The notes below the pieces were generated by a model. It was not told the DNA's origin, did not search any database, and was given only the letters and a program-made list of their open reading frames with translations. A stretch of 35,634 nucleotides of DNA, taken from positions 1 through 35,634 of the forward strand of contig JARKOX010000195.1 of assembly GCA_029975525.1 (NCBI GenBank), written 5' to 3'. How positions within the stretch are numbered: the stretch's first letter is position 1; each line of letters begins with the position of its first letter. The DNA comes from Prolixibacteraceae bacterium (GTDB taxonomy: Bacteria > Bacteroidota > Bacteroidia > Bacteroidales > Prolixibacteraceae). The position numbers and the translations under genes are program-made. This document shows positions 8,042 to 17,401 of this stretch, piece after piece.

Positions 8042-9811
8042 ATGATCAAATTTATTCCTTTCATCCTGTCTGTCATCTGGATAGCCGGATGTACACCTGC
8101 CCGGCAGGTACCTGCCGGGTGTCAGGCCTACACCGAAGCAGATATCCCCGAAACGGTACTTGCAGACTGGAACGCGGTGGAGAGCGGACTGCACGCCTCC
8201 GTTGGCACAATTGACCGGCGTTATGCCAAAAAAGAGATTCCCGATGTTGACGTCAAACTGGAGTGGAACGGTTCGGCCTGGAAAGGCGAGCGTGTTTCAG
8301 CCCAGCTGGTTCTTTGGAGTAAAGACAGCGTCGCACAGCTGAATTTCCGGTTTTCCGATTTTGTCTCTTCCGAAGGAAAAACCATTGCCGCCCAGTCGGC
8401 ACAGGCCCGTTTTGTACGGTATGTCATTACGGATGAATTTGCCGATGGCTGCGGAAAACGTGACCCCCGGGATTACGCCAGCTCCCTGAGCGCTGACGTC
8501 CTGGACAATATCGGTTGTTTCGATATGTCGCCCCGCACCACCCGCCCGGTGTGGATAACCATCGAGGTACCCGCCGATGCGGCACCAGGGGTTTACACCG
8601 CAGCACTGCAGCTGTTTGCCCAAGGGGAAAAGAGCCGGGATTTTACTTTGACGCTCGAAGTCCTTCCGCAAACACTTCCAGCGCCCTCAGAATGGAAATT
8701 CCATCTGGATTTGTGGCAAAATCCTTACGCCGTTGCGCGTGTCGCGGGCGTTGAACCGTGGTCTGAGTCCCATTGGAAGGCGTTATCCCCGGTGATGAAA
8801 ATGCTGGCCAATGCCGGACAGAAGGTGATTACGACGACCCTCAACAAACGTCCCTGGAACGGACAAACGGAAGATGCCTATGATACCATGATCGGATGGA
8901 CCAAAAAAGCTGATGGCACCTGGGGGTACGACTATTCTGTTTTTGACCGGTGGGTGCAGTTTATGATGGCTTTGGGTATCAAGGGGCAGATCAACTGTTA
9001 TTCAATGGTCCCGTGGGGAAATTTCGTGTTCTATTTTGATGAAAAAGAGGGCCGCGAGATAAAGGTTTCTGCTGCACCGGGATCGCCGGAATATGCTGAC
9101 TTGTGGACCCCGTTTCTGCACGATTTTGTCAGGCATCTCGAACAAAAAGGATGGAAAGAGATCACCCGGATTGCCATGGACGAGCGGGCTCCCGCCGAAA
9201 TGCAGGCGATGCTGAAGTTGCTGGGCGAAACAGCGCCCGGAATGAGCGTTGCGCTGGCCGATAACCACAAAAGTTACAAGCTCTATCCCGACCAGCTGAC
9301 CGATTTGTGTGTGGCTCACGGTGCAACGGTTGACCCCGCCGACCGGATTTATCGCGCCCGGAAAGGATATGTGACGACCTGGTATGTCTGTTGTGCCGAT
9401 CAGTTCCCGAATGTGTTTACCTTTTCGTCGCCCGCCGAGGGGGTATTTATCGGTTGGTACACCATGGCGGCCGGCTTCGACGGCTTTTTGCGCTGGGCTT
9501 ACAACAGCTGGGTAAAGGAGCCGCTGCTTGATTCGCGGTTTCGCACCTGGCCTGCCGGCGACACCTATATCGTCTATCCCGATGGGCGCAGTTCCATCCG
9601 CTTCGAGCGGCTGATCGAAGGCATTCAAGATGCGGAAAAGATCCGGATATTGCGGGAAAACCTGCAGCGCGACTCTTCGCCGGAAGCAACGAAAAAGCTG
9701 CAGCAACTCAACGAGATGGTCAGCCGCTTTAATGTGGCCAGCCAACCCGACAACTGGGAAGAGATGCTGAACGAGGGTAAAAAGTTGCTGGAAACCTTGT
9801 CGAAACCCTGA
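8042..9811 (+). CDS. DUF4091 (GH123-like) lipoprotein glycoside hydrolase candidate
   Basis: Starting at ATG 8042 gives 589 residues with a lipoprotein signal, MIKFIPFILSVIWIAGC, and lipid attachment at Cys17. An in-frame ATG at 8015 directly after the upstream stop would add nine residues. The N-terminal part is a beta-sandwich (residues of about 50-200) typical of DUF4091 proteins. The rest is a TIM-barrel-like domain with IAMDERAPAEM, whose adjacent Asp-Glu (about D380/E381) matches the Asp-Glu pair used by GH123 N-acetylhexosaminidases. The end has GFDGFLRWAYNSWV and YPDGRSSIRFERLIEGIQDAEKIR, typical of the DUF4091 C-terminus. It is probably surface or periplasmic. Its substrate is not shown by the sequence; GH123-type members act on amino sugars, which would not fit xylan. 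Confidence 0.8.
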   Translation: MIKFIPFILSVIWIAGCTPARQVPAGCQAYTEADIPETVLADWNAVESGLHASVGTIDRRYAKKEIPDVDVKLEWNGSAWKGERVSAQLVLWSKDSVAQLNFRFSDFVSSEGKTIAAQSAQARFVRYVITDEFADGCGKRDPRDYASSLSADVLDNIGCFDMSPRTTRPVWITIEVPADAAPGVYTAALQLFAQGEKSRDFTLTLEVLPQTLPAPSEWKFHLDLWQNPYAVARVAGVEPWSESHWKALSPVMKMLANAGQKVITTTLNKRPWNGQTEDAYDTMIGWTKKADGTWGYDYSVFDRWVQFMMALGIKGQINCYSMVPWGNFVFYFDEKEGREIKVSAAPGSPEYADLWTPFLHDFVRHLEQKGWKEITRIAMDERAPAEMQAMLKLLGETAPGMSVALADNHKSYKLYPDQLTDLCVAHGATVDPADRIYRARKGYVTTWYVCCADQFPNVFTFSSPAEGVFIGWYTMAAGFDGFLRWAYNSWVKEPLLDSRFRTWPAGDTYIVYPDGRSSIRFERLIEGIQDAEKIRILRENLQRDSSPEATKKLQQLNEMVSRFNVASQPDNWEEMLNEGKKLLETLSKP

Positions 9812-10143
9812 TGTGGGCGAGTTGACGGTCAGGTAGCGGTGCTACCTCACTTTTTGAAATCATACCATCTGGTGAAATGAGGGCTTTTTTCGGTTGGGCG
9901 GACCTCCGGAAAACCAAGCCGCCTCCTTCGCCGGATGGTATTATTTTTTTCTGACGACAGGAAGATCTTGCCATCCGTTCAGTCGAAGCCTCCGGAGCTT
10001 TTCTGGGCCGAAAGGCCGATGGGTAACCTTTCTGGAAGGAAGTTGTTCAGACCCCTTAATTGTATCCAGATTTTAAAAAGGTATATCTCAAATTGAAAGT
10101 TTGGTTGATGAGGGGCGCCTATTTTTAGGCCACCAATAAACCT
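9812..10143. other. Intergenic region before the xylan locus
   Basis: These 332 bases separate the DUF4091 gene from GH115. They hold a hairpin terminator at 9831-9855 and a small hairpin at 10117-10130 (GCCTA, TTTT, TAGGC) just before the GH115 start. A promoter for the xylan operon is expected here, but I find no exact TAnnTTTG box. No gene is supported. Confidence 0.55.
9831..9855 (+). terminator. Rho-independent terminator after the DUF4091 gene
   Basis: AGGTAGC (9831-9837) pairs perfectly with GCTACCT (9841-9847) around the loop GGT, and CAC plus a run of five T follows. It lies 20 bases after the stop codon and marks the end of the three-gene cluster. Confidence 0.65.
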
Positions 10144-12684
10144 ATGCTGAAAATGAAAAAAATGCAGTTGCCTTTGGGAATCTGTAGTGTACTGATTGGG
10201 TTGCTGGGCTTTTCAGTATCTGCCGGACCGCCTGCCGGGTATGTTGCTACAACCGTTGCTGAAAAACAATTCACCTTGTCCGCTCCGGAAGGGGTTTCCA
10301 CGCTGGTCGTCAGTTCGGCCGATTATCCGGGGGTGATAACCGCTTTGAAAAATCTACAAACCGATATTGGCCGGGTAACAGACCGGCTGCCTGACATCGT
10401 CTACAACGATTTGCCCGGTCAAAAACCATTGGTAATTGTCGGGACGATCGGTAAAAGCCCCCTCATAGCGGAACTGGTAAAAAACAGGAAGCTGGATGTT
10501 CAGGAGATTGCCGGGAAGTGGGAGGCTTTTGTGATTCAAACGGTTGAGGAGCCCTTCCCTGGCGTCGGGCAGGCGCTGGTGATTGCCGGAAGCGATAAGC
10601 GCGGCACCATCTATGGAATTTATGACCTCTCCGGGCAGATCGGGGTTTCACCCTGGTACTGGTGGGCCGATGTGCCGGTAAAAAAACAGGAACGGTTATC
10701 TGTGAAAGCAGGCCGCTATCTTTCCGAAGGTACGAAAGTAAAGTACCGGGGCATATTCCTGAACGATGAAGCGCCGGCGCTTTCCGGCTGGGTCTCCGAA
10801 AAATTTGGCGGGTTCAACCACCGGTTCTACAGCCACGTTTTTGAGTTGATCCTCCGGCTGAAAGGGAATTTTTTGTGGCCCGCCATGTGGGGCAGAGCCT
10901 TTTTTGACGACGACCGGCAGAATGGTGTGTTGGCCGATGAAATGGGGATTGTGATCGGCACCTCGCACCACGAGCCGATGGGCAGGGCACAGGCGGAGTG
11001 GCGCCGTTTCGGAGCCGGACCGTGGGACTACAGCCGGAATTCGAAAGTGCTGGCCAACTTCTGGAAGGGGGGTGTCGAACGGAATAAAAACTGGGAAACG
11101 CTGGTCACCATCGGTATGCGTGGCGATGGCGATGAACCGATGAGTGAAGAGAGCAACATCGCCCTGTTGGAGAAAATTGTAAAAGATCAGCGTAAAATAC
11201 TGCGGGAGGTAACCGGCCAGAAAGCTGAAAAAATCCCGCAGGTGTGGGCGCTTTACAAAGAGGTGCAGGATTATTACGACAAGGGGATGCGGGTGCCCGA
11301 TGATGTAACCTTGTTGCTTTGCGACGACAACTGGGGCAATATCCGTAAACTGCCCGATATTGATGCGCCGGTGCATCCCGGGGGATATGGCATCTATTAT
11401 CATTTCGATTATGTGGGCGGTCCGCGGAACTATAAATGGATCAACGTAAGCCAGATACAAAGGGTTTGGGAACAGATGAACCTGGCCTGGAGCCACGGCG
11501 TCGACCGCATCTGGATTGTGAATGTGGGGGATTTGAAGCCGATGGAATATCCCACCAGCTTTTTTCTCGACATGGCCTGGGACCCTGAGCGGTTTCATCC
11601 GCAGAACCTGTTTCAGCATACCGTGGAATGGTGTGCGCAACAATTTGGGGAAAAATATGCCGACGAGGCCGCCCGGCTAATCAACCAGTACACCCGGTAC
11701 AACCACCGGGTTACTCCCGAATTGCTGAACGACAAAACGTACAGTCTCGAAAACTACAACGAGTTTGAACGTGTGCGGAATGATTACCGCGACCTGGCGC
11801 TGGATGCCTTTCGGTTGTACAATCTGCTTCCGGAGCGTTACCGGGATGCCTTCGACCAGCTGGTGCTGTTCCCGGTCAACGCCTGTTCCAATCTGTACGA
11901 AATGTATTATGCCGTTGCCAAAAACAGAGAACTGGCTGCCCGGCAGGATCCGGAAGCCAATCGGTGGGCGCAGGTGGTCAGGGAGTGTTACGACCGCGAC
12001 TCGCTGCTGACGGTTCATTACAATCAGGATATTGCGCAGGGCAAATGGTCGCACATGATGGACCAGATCCGCATTGGATACACCTATTGGCAGGAGCCGC
12101 GTTCCCGCCGGATGCCGGAAGTGACTCTGGTTGCTCAGCCTGAAACGCCGCGCACCGGCGTGGCTTTCGCCGAGGCCGGCGGGTATGTTGCCATCGAAGC
12201 CTGTAATTTTCAAAAATCCCGCGGGACAGCCCATATTCACTGGGAAATTATTCCCGGCCTGGGGAAGACCGATTCGGCGGTTACCACGCTTCCGGCCGGT
12301 CAATATCCGGCGGCATCCGACTCAGTTTATCTGGAATATTACATCCGGTTCGAGTCTGCCGGCGATTTCGAGGTTACCGTCCTGCTGTCGCCCACCTTAA
12401 ATTTTAATGCCAACAAGGGGCTTCGGTATGCCCTTTCATTTGATGGGGGCGGGGAACAGGTGGTCAACATCAACCGGCAATATACCCTCCGGGAGATGGA
12501 ACAGTGGCAGGCCAGCCGGATCAACGAAACCAAAACCGTGCATCGTATTACGTCGCCCGGCCTGCACCGGTTGCGCTTCAGGGTGCTGGATCCCGGTATG
12601 GTGCTGCAAAAGATTTTGATCGATACGGGAGGGTTAAAACCCAGCGATCTGGGAGCGCCGCAAAGTAAACAGGTAAAAATCTGA
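10144..12684 (+). CDS. GH115 alpha-glucuronidase
   Basis: At 846 residues this has the usual length of family GH115, with a signal peptide ending near VSAG (residue 28). Family blocks include GIYDLSGQIGVSPWYWWADVP, given here as core, then YRGIFLNDE (D208), LKGNFLWPAMWG, GTSHHEPMGRA (H275/H276), GMRGDGDEP (D330), the YKEVQDYYDKG stretch (E373) and LLCDDNWGN (D394-N396). These correspond to conserved acidic and His residues implicated in catalysis in Bacteroides GH115. The C-terminal part (residues of about 660-846) is beta-rich. GH115 removes (4-O-methyl)-D-glucuronic acid from internal as well as terminal xylose of glucuronoxylan. It heads an operon-like run; the esterase start is three bases after its stop. 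Export to the periplasm or cell surface is inferred. Confidence 0.95.
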   Translation: MLKMKKMQLPLGICSVLIGLLGFSVSAGPPAGYVATTVAEKQFTLSAPEGVSTLVVSSADYPGVITALKNLQTDIGRVTDRLPDIVYNDLPGQKPLVIVGTIGKSPLIAELVKNRKLDVQEIAGKWEAFVIQTVEEPFPGVGQALVIAGSDKRGTIYGIYDLSGQIGVSPWYWWADVPVKKQERLSVKAGRYLSEGTKVKYRGIFLNDEAPALSGWVSEKFGGFNHRFYSHVFELILRLKGNFLWPAMWGRAFFDDDRQNGVLADEMGIVIGTSHHEPMGRAQAEWRRFGAGPWDYSRNSKVLANFWKGGVERNKNWETLVTIGMRGDGDEPMSEESNIALLEKIVKDQRKILREVTGQKAEKIPQVWALYKEVQDYYDKGMRVPDDVTLLLCDDNWGNIRKLPDIDAPVHPGGYGIYYHFDYVGGPRNYKWINVSQIQRVWEQMNLAWSHGVDRIWIVNVGDLKPMEYPTSFFLDMAWDPERFHPQNLFQHTVEWCAQQFGEKYADEAARLINQYTRYNHRVTPELLNDKTYSLENYNEFERVRNDYRDLALDAFRLYNLLPERYRDAFDQLVLFPVNACSNLYEMYYAVAKNRELAARQDPEANRWAQVVRECYDRDSLLTVHYNQDIAQGKWSHMMDQIRIGYTYWQEPRSRRMPEVTLVAQPETPRTGVAFAEAGGYVAIEACNFQKSRGTAHIHWEIIPGLGKTDSAVTTLPAGQYPAASDSVYLEYYIRFESAGDFEVTVLLSPTLNFNANKGLRYALSFDGGGEQVVNINRQYTLREMEQWQASRINETKTVHRITSPGLHRLRFRVLDPGMVLQKILIDTGGLKPSDLGAPQSKQVKI

Positions 12685-12687
12685 AGG

Positions 12688-14616
12688 ATGAAAAGAGGAA
12701 TATTCAACCCGGTTGTGCTGGCCCTGTTGATTTTTTCAGCATTGGCGGCAGAAGCCGAAGTGAGGCTGCCCCGGCTGATTGGCAATGGCATGGTGTTGCA
12801 GCGTGATGTGCCGCTGAAAATATGGGGGTGGGCCGATCGGAATGAAAAAGTTACCGTAACCTTTCAAGAGCAGCGTTATAAAATCCAGGCCGACCGGCAG
12901 GGGAACTGGGAGCTTACGCTTCCGGCGGCAAAAGCCGGCGGACCTTACCGGATGACGGTCAACCAGATTGAGATCAGCGATATTTTGATCGGTGACGTCT
13001 GGTTGTGTTCGGGACAGTCGAATATGGAGCTGCCGGTTCGCCGCGTGCTCGATTTGTACCACGAGGAGATAGCGCAGGTTCATCAGCCGGACATCCGCCA
13101 GTTCCGATCTTCCGGCCGGGCCGATTCTCCAACTCCGCAGCCCGATTTTAAAGATGGTGCGTGGCTTCCGGCAACCCGCGAAAATATCCTGGATTTTTCG
13201 GCGGTTGCCTATTTTTTTGCTGCCGAATTGTATCAGAAACAGCAGGTGCCGATCGGTTTGATCCATACTGCCATTGGCGGTTCTCCGGCCGAATCGTGGC
13301 TCAGTCCGGCCAGTGTGAAAAAGTATCTGGCGGCCTGGCAGGAAATGCAAACCCGGCTGGATTCCCTGCTGAAGAAACGCAACCCGACAGCCGCAAAAGA
13401 GAAACCGATGGATTGGTTGACGGAGTTGAACCAGAACGACCCGGGCGTTTCGCGCTGGTCAAAAGATGGGGCGGATGTTTCGGGCTGGCCGGTGATTTCG
13501 CTGCCCGGTTATTGGTCCGACAAAGGCGTCGATCTGAAAAAAGGCTCCATCTGGTTTTGTAAAGAATTTGAAGTGCCCGATTCGCTGGCGAACCAGGAGG
13601 CCATTCTGCGGCTGGGAAGGATAATCGACAGCGATTCGGCATTTGTAAACGGAACTTTTGTCGGAACGGTCTCTTACCAGTATCCTCCGCGGATTTACAA
13701 CCTGCCTGCCGGCCTGTTGAAGCCGGGAAAAAACAGGCTGATGGTACGCGTCTTCAGCCTGGGCGGCGAAGGAGGATTGGTAGAAGAGAAACCGTATGAA
13801 ATCCGTTGGGGCACCCGGAAAATCGACCTGAGCGGCGAGTGGAACTACCACGTGGGCGCGGCGCTGAAACCTGCCGCCGGTCCGGAGGGGGGAGGAGGCT
13901 TGCAGTTTGTTCCCGGGGGCCTGTATAATAGCCTGACCAGCCCGGTGGTCAACTTTCGGCTGAAGGGCGTGATCTGGTACCAGGGCGAATCCAACACGGG
14001 GCGGGCCAAGGAATACGGGGCGCTTTTCCGGGAGCTGATCAACGACTGGCGGGCCCGGTTTGCCCAGCCCGGACTGCCTTTTTTGTATGTGCAGCTTGCC
14101 AACCTCGGCAAACCCGGTAAACAGCCGGTTGAAAGCGGCTGGGCGACGTTGCGGGATGCGCAGCGGCGCACGCTCGGACTGCCCCATACCGGCATGGCGG
14201 TGACCTACGATATTGGCGAGTGGAATGATATTCATCCGCTGAATAAAAAAGAGGTGGGGCGCCGGCTGGCGCTGGAAGCCGCCCGCGTGGTTTATGCCGA
14301 TAGTCTGGTGGTCAGCTCCGGGCCGCTGTACCAATCGATGGAAATAACCGGAAACAGCATTGTGCTGACCTTTTCGTCGGTCGGATCGGGTTTGTATGCC
14401 AACAGCCTGCTGGATGGTTTTCAGGTTGCCGGCGCCGATGGCCGGTTTGAGTGGGCCGATGCGGTGGTGCTCTCCAGAAACCGGGTTAAGGTTTGGAGCG
14501 AAAAGGTTAAAAATCCGGTAGTTGTCCGCTACGCCTGGGACGACAATCCGGCGGGGGCCAATCTGAAAAACAAAGAGGGGTTGCCGGCTTCAACCTTTAC
14601 AACGGACAATTTTTGA
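12688..14616 (+). CDS. SASA-family carbohydrate acetylesterase, probably xylan-directed
   Basis: The 642-residue protein has a signal peptide (MKRGIFNPVVLALLIFSALAAEA). It has the SGNH-type blocks of the sialate O-acetylesterase family: SGQSNM with nucleophile S111, GLIHTAIGGSPAESWL near 190-205, GVIWYQGESN near 427-436, and NDIHP with the Asp514/His516 pair. Between the second and third blocks lies an inserted jelly-roll domain (about 260-390, FVNGTFVGTV, YNLPAGLLKPGKNRL) like the sugar-binding domain of GH2 enzymes. The family label implies sialic acid, but the place between GH115, a sugar symporter and GH10 points to deacetylation of xylan or xylo-oligosaccharides; that is inference. The gene follows GH115 with a three-base gap. 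Confidence 0.9.
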   Translation: MKRGIFNPVVLALLIFSALAAEAEVRLPRLIGNGMVLQRDVPLKIWGWADRNEKVTVTFQEQRYKIQADRQGNWELTLPAAKAGGPYRMTVNQIEISDILIGDVWLCSGQSNMELPVRRVLDLYHEEIAQVHQPDIRQFRSSGRADSPTPQPDFKDGAWLPATRENILDFSAVAYFFAAELYQKQQVPIGLIHTAIGGSPAESWLSPASVKKYLAAWQEMQTRLDSLLKKRNPTAAKEKPMDWLTELNQNDPGVSRWSKDGADVSGWPVISLPGYWSDKGVDLKKGSIWFCKEFEVPDSLANQEAILRLGRIIDSDSAFVNGTFVGTVSYQYPPRIYNLPAGLLKPGKNRLMVRVFSLGGEGGLVEEKPYEIRWGTRKIDLSGEWNYHVGAALKPAAGPEGGGGLQFVPGGLYNSLTSPVVNFRLKGVIWYQGESNTGRAKEYGALFRELINDWRARFAQPGLPFLYVQLANLGKPGKQPVESGWATLRDAQRRTLGLPHTGMAVTYDIGEWNDIHPLNKKEVGRRLALEAARVVYADSLVVSSGPLYQSMEITGNSIVLTFSSVGSGLYANSLLDGFQVAGADGRFEWADAVVLSRNRVKVWSEKVKNPVVVRYAWDDNPAGANLKNKEGLPASTFTTDNF

Positions 14617-14635
14617 AGAATCTAAAACAAACACC

Positions 14636-16105
14636 ATGATAAAATCGAATCAAAAGGTTTCCGTAATCGAAAAAATTGGCTACAGTTTGGGCGATCTGGC
14701 TGCAAACCTGATCTTCCAGACCCTGATGACTTTTCTGGCATTCTTTTACACCGATGTTTACAAGATTCCTCCGGCAACGGCATCGACAATCATTTTTGCG
14801 GGAGGGATGATCGGCGCCTTCTTTAATCCGGTGATGGGGGTCATTGCCGACCGTACCATGACCCGCTGGGGAAAATTCAGACCCTGGATTTTATGGACGG
14901 CCGTCCCTTTTGGGGTGATTGCCATGCTGGCCTTCAGCACGCCCAATTTTGGGCCGGGCGGAAAAGTGGCTTATGCCCTGATTACCTACATCCTGCTGGT
15001 GGTCATCTATTCGGCCAACAACCTCCCGTATGCATCGCTCAGCGGGGTTTTAACCGGCGACATGGCCGAACGCAACAGCATCTCCTCTTATCGGTTTGTG
15101 GCGGTCATGATTGCCCAGTTTGTGGTGCAGGGGTTGTTGCTGCCGCTGGTCCTCATTTTGGGCGAAGGCGACAAAACCAAGGGGTTTGAAAATATCATGA
15201 CCATTTTTGCCGTTACCGGGATCCTGTTTTTCCTGATCACCTTTTTGACAACCAGGGAACGTATCCTCCCCAAACCGGAGCAGAAATCGAGTGTAAAAGA
15301 GGATTTAAGCGATCTTTTCAGGAATAAACCATGGATTGCCATGCTGGTGCTTACGGTTTTTATTTTCATCACCCTTGCCCTGAAAGGCGGAATGTATGTC
15401 TACTATTTTGAAAATTTCCTGGATGAAGCCAGCCTGGCCGCCTTTCTGGAGAATATCGGATTTAACGGGTTTATCGCTGCGCTGAACAGTACGCTGACCA
15501 ATATCGGGCTGGTGGGTTTTCAGTGGCCGCAGGATGCTCCCACCTCCGGATTCAGCCTGTTTAATGCCAGCGGCATCATCATGATGATCATCGGGATTAC
15601 CCTCTCCAAGCCGCTGGCCGACCGTTTCGGCAAACGCGATGTATTTGGCACCAGCCTTTTTCTCTCGGCGCTCTGTTTGCTCCTGTTTTATTTCTATTCG
15701 CCGCACTCCATCGCCCTGGTTTTTCTGAGCCAGCTGGCGCATGGGTTTTTCTACGGCATCTCCACGCCGCTGCTGTGGGCCATGATTGCCGATGTGGCGG
15801 ACTATTCGGAGTGGAAAAACCACCGGCGGGCTACTGCCATCATCTTTTCGGCCATGATCTTCGGGCTTAAAGCCGGGTTGAGTATTGGCGGGGCGCTGGT
15901 TGCCGGTATCCTGGCCATTTATGGTTACAACGAACAGCTGGCTGTTCAAAATCCGGAAACCATAAACGGAATTAAGCTCTCGCTGAGCGTCTATCCCACG
16001 CTCACGTTTTTTGTGAGTGTCGCCTGTCTCTTTTTTTATGAGATCAACAAAAAGAAGGAGGTGCTGATTCAAAAAGAGCTGATGGAGCGGAGAAGGGAAA
16101 GTTAG
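14636..16105 (+). CDS. GPH-family sugar:cation symporter (MFS superfamily)
   Basis: This 489-residue integral membrane protein has about 12 hydrophobic helices. The start [17 protein letters not shown] and the following [15 protein letters not shown], the loop [18 protein letters not shown], and the [18 protein letters not shown] stretch are hallmarks of the glycoside-pentoside-hexuronide symporters, such as those for xylosides and glucuronides. It would carry xylo-oligosaccharides or glucuronic-acid-bearing products across the inner membrane with a cation. It sits 19 bases after the esterase and about 56 before GH10. An insertion near residues 265-305 ([16 protein letters not shown]) widens a loop. 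The exact substrate is inferred from context. Confidence 0.9.
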   Translation: MIKSNQKVSVIEKIGYSLGDLAANLIFQTLMTFLAFFYTDVYKIPPATASTIIFAGGMIGAFFNPVMGVIADRTMTRWGKFRPWILWTAVPFGVIAMLAFSTPNFGPGGKVAYALITYILLVVIYSANNLPYASLSGVLTGDMAERNSISSYRFVAVMIAQFVVQGLLLPLVLILGEGDKTKGFENIMTIFAVTGILFFLITFLTTRERILPKPEQKSSVKEDLSDLFRNKPWIAMLVLTVFIFITLALKGGMYVYYFENFLDEASLAAFLENIGFNGFIAALNSTLTNIGLVGFQWPQDAPTSGFSLFNASGIIMMIIGITLSKPLADRFGKRDVFGTSLFLSALCLLLFYFYSPHSIALVFLSQLAHGFFYGISTPLLWAMIADVADYSEWKNHRRATAIIFSAMIFGLKAGLSIGGALVAGILAIYGYNEQLAVQNPETINGIKLSLSVYPTLTFFVSVACLFFYEINKKKEVLIQKELMERRRES

Positions 16106-16161
16106 TGCGCGAGTATGTTTCAGAAAGAAGTGAAAAATTGTTGGACATTAAAAAAACGATA

Positions 16162-17292
16162 ATGAAAAAAAATCAATTGGTTTTAATGGTACTGGCGGGA
16201 GTCGTGCTGGCAGCTTTTACTTCGGTTAAAACGGCCGGGCAGCAACCTGGCCTGAAAGATGCTTTTGCCGGGAAGTTTTATATCGGCACGGCGCTTAATG
16301 CAGCCCAGATTACAGGAAAAGATACGGCTGCCTGTCGGGTGGTGAAGGAGCAATTTAACGCCATTGTGGCCGAAAATTGTATGAAAAGCGGTCCCATCCA
16401 GCCCCAGGAAGGGGTGTTCGATTTTTCGCTGGCCGACCGGTTTGTCCGCTTCGGAGAGGAAAATCAGCTGTTTATGACCGGGCATACGCTCATCTGGCAT
16501 TCGCAGGCGCCGGCATGGTTTTTTAAAGATCAGCAGGGCAACAATGTCTCCCGCGAGGTTTTGATCGAACGGATGAAAAAGCATATTTACACGGTGGTTG
16601 GCCGCTACAAAGGAAAAATAAAGGGCTGGGATGTGGTGAATGAAGCCATTGAGGATGACGGCTCCTACCGTAAAAGTAAATTTTACGAAATCATCGGGGA
16701 AGACTTTGTGAAGCTGGCCTTTCAGTTTGCACACGACGCAGATCCGGAGGCTGAACTTTATTACAACGACTATTCGATGGCCAATCCCGGCCGGCGGCAG
16801 GGCGTTGTGGCCATGGTGAAAAAACTGCAGGAGCAGGGGGTGAAAATTGACGGCATCGGCATGCAGGGCCACATCGGGTTGGATTACCCGGATATCCGGG
16901 AGTTTGAGAAAAGTATTGAAGCGTTTGCCGCCCTCGGCGTAAAGGTGATGATTACCGAAATGGATATTACGGTGCTGCCCATGCCCGATCAACGGATAGG
17001 CGCTGAAGTTGCGGCAAACTTTGAGTACCAGAAAAAGCTGAACCCTTATACCAAAGGTCTTCCCGAGGAGATAGAAGTAGCGCTTGAAAAACGGTATTTC
17101 GATTTTTTCAGGCTCTTTTTAAAACATCGCAACGTAATCTCGCGAGTCACCGTGTGGGGCGTAAACGACCGACAGTCGTGGAAAAACAACTGGCCTGTCC
17201 GTGGACGGACCGATTACCCGTTGCTGTTCGACCGGAATAATCAGCCCAAACCGGTGGTGCAGAAAATTATTGAGGAAGCGATGAAGTATTAA
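16162..17292 (+). CDS. GH10 endo-beta-1,4-xylanase
   Basis: ATG 16162 (376 aa) opens a signal peptide ([21 protein letters not shown]). A GTG at 16105 would add 19 polar residues and is unlikely. A single GH10 barrel fills the protein: [21 protein letters not shown] in part, [24 protein letters not shown] with acid/base E161, YYNDYS, GIGMQGH and [11 protein letters not shown] with nucleophile E266, then [11 protein letters not shown] near the end. All expected active-site blocks are present. It cuts the xylan backbone into oligosaccharides. No lipobox is seen, so it is probably periplasmic. It is the fourth gene of the run starting at GH115. Confidence 0.95.
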   Translation: MKKNQLVLMVLAGVVLAAFTSVKTAGQQPGLKDAFAGKFYIGTALNAAQITGKDTAACRVVKEQFNAIVAENCMKSGPIQPQEGVFDFSLADRFVRFGEENQLFMTGHTLIWHSQAPAWFFKDQQGNNVSREVLIERMKKHIYTVVGRYKGKIKGWDVVNEAIEDDGSYRKSKFYEIIGEDFVKLAFQFAHDADPEAELYYNDYSMANPGRRQGVVAMVKKLQEQGVKIDGIGMQGHIGLDYPDIREFEKSIEAFAALGVKVMITEMDITVLPMPDQRIGAEVAANFEYQKKLNPYTKGLPEEIEVALEKRYFDFFRLFLKHRNVISRVTVWGVNDRQSWKNNWPVRGRTDYPLLFDRNNQPKPVVQKIIEEAMKY

Positions 17293-17401
17293 AAGGCCGC
17301 CTCAGTTTTGGATTCGGAAACCTGTTTTCTGCCGGATCATTCCTGGCCGAAACAGAGGTGAGTGTTTGCAATTGATTTGTTGAAATTCTAAAGAAAAAAT
17401 T

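Noticed and set aside
10696..12303. Two long - strand open frames within GH115
   Set aside because: They are antisense to a gene with all GH115 motifs and have no recognisable domain.
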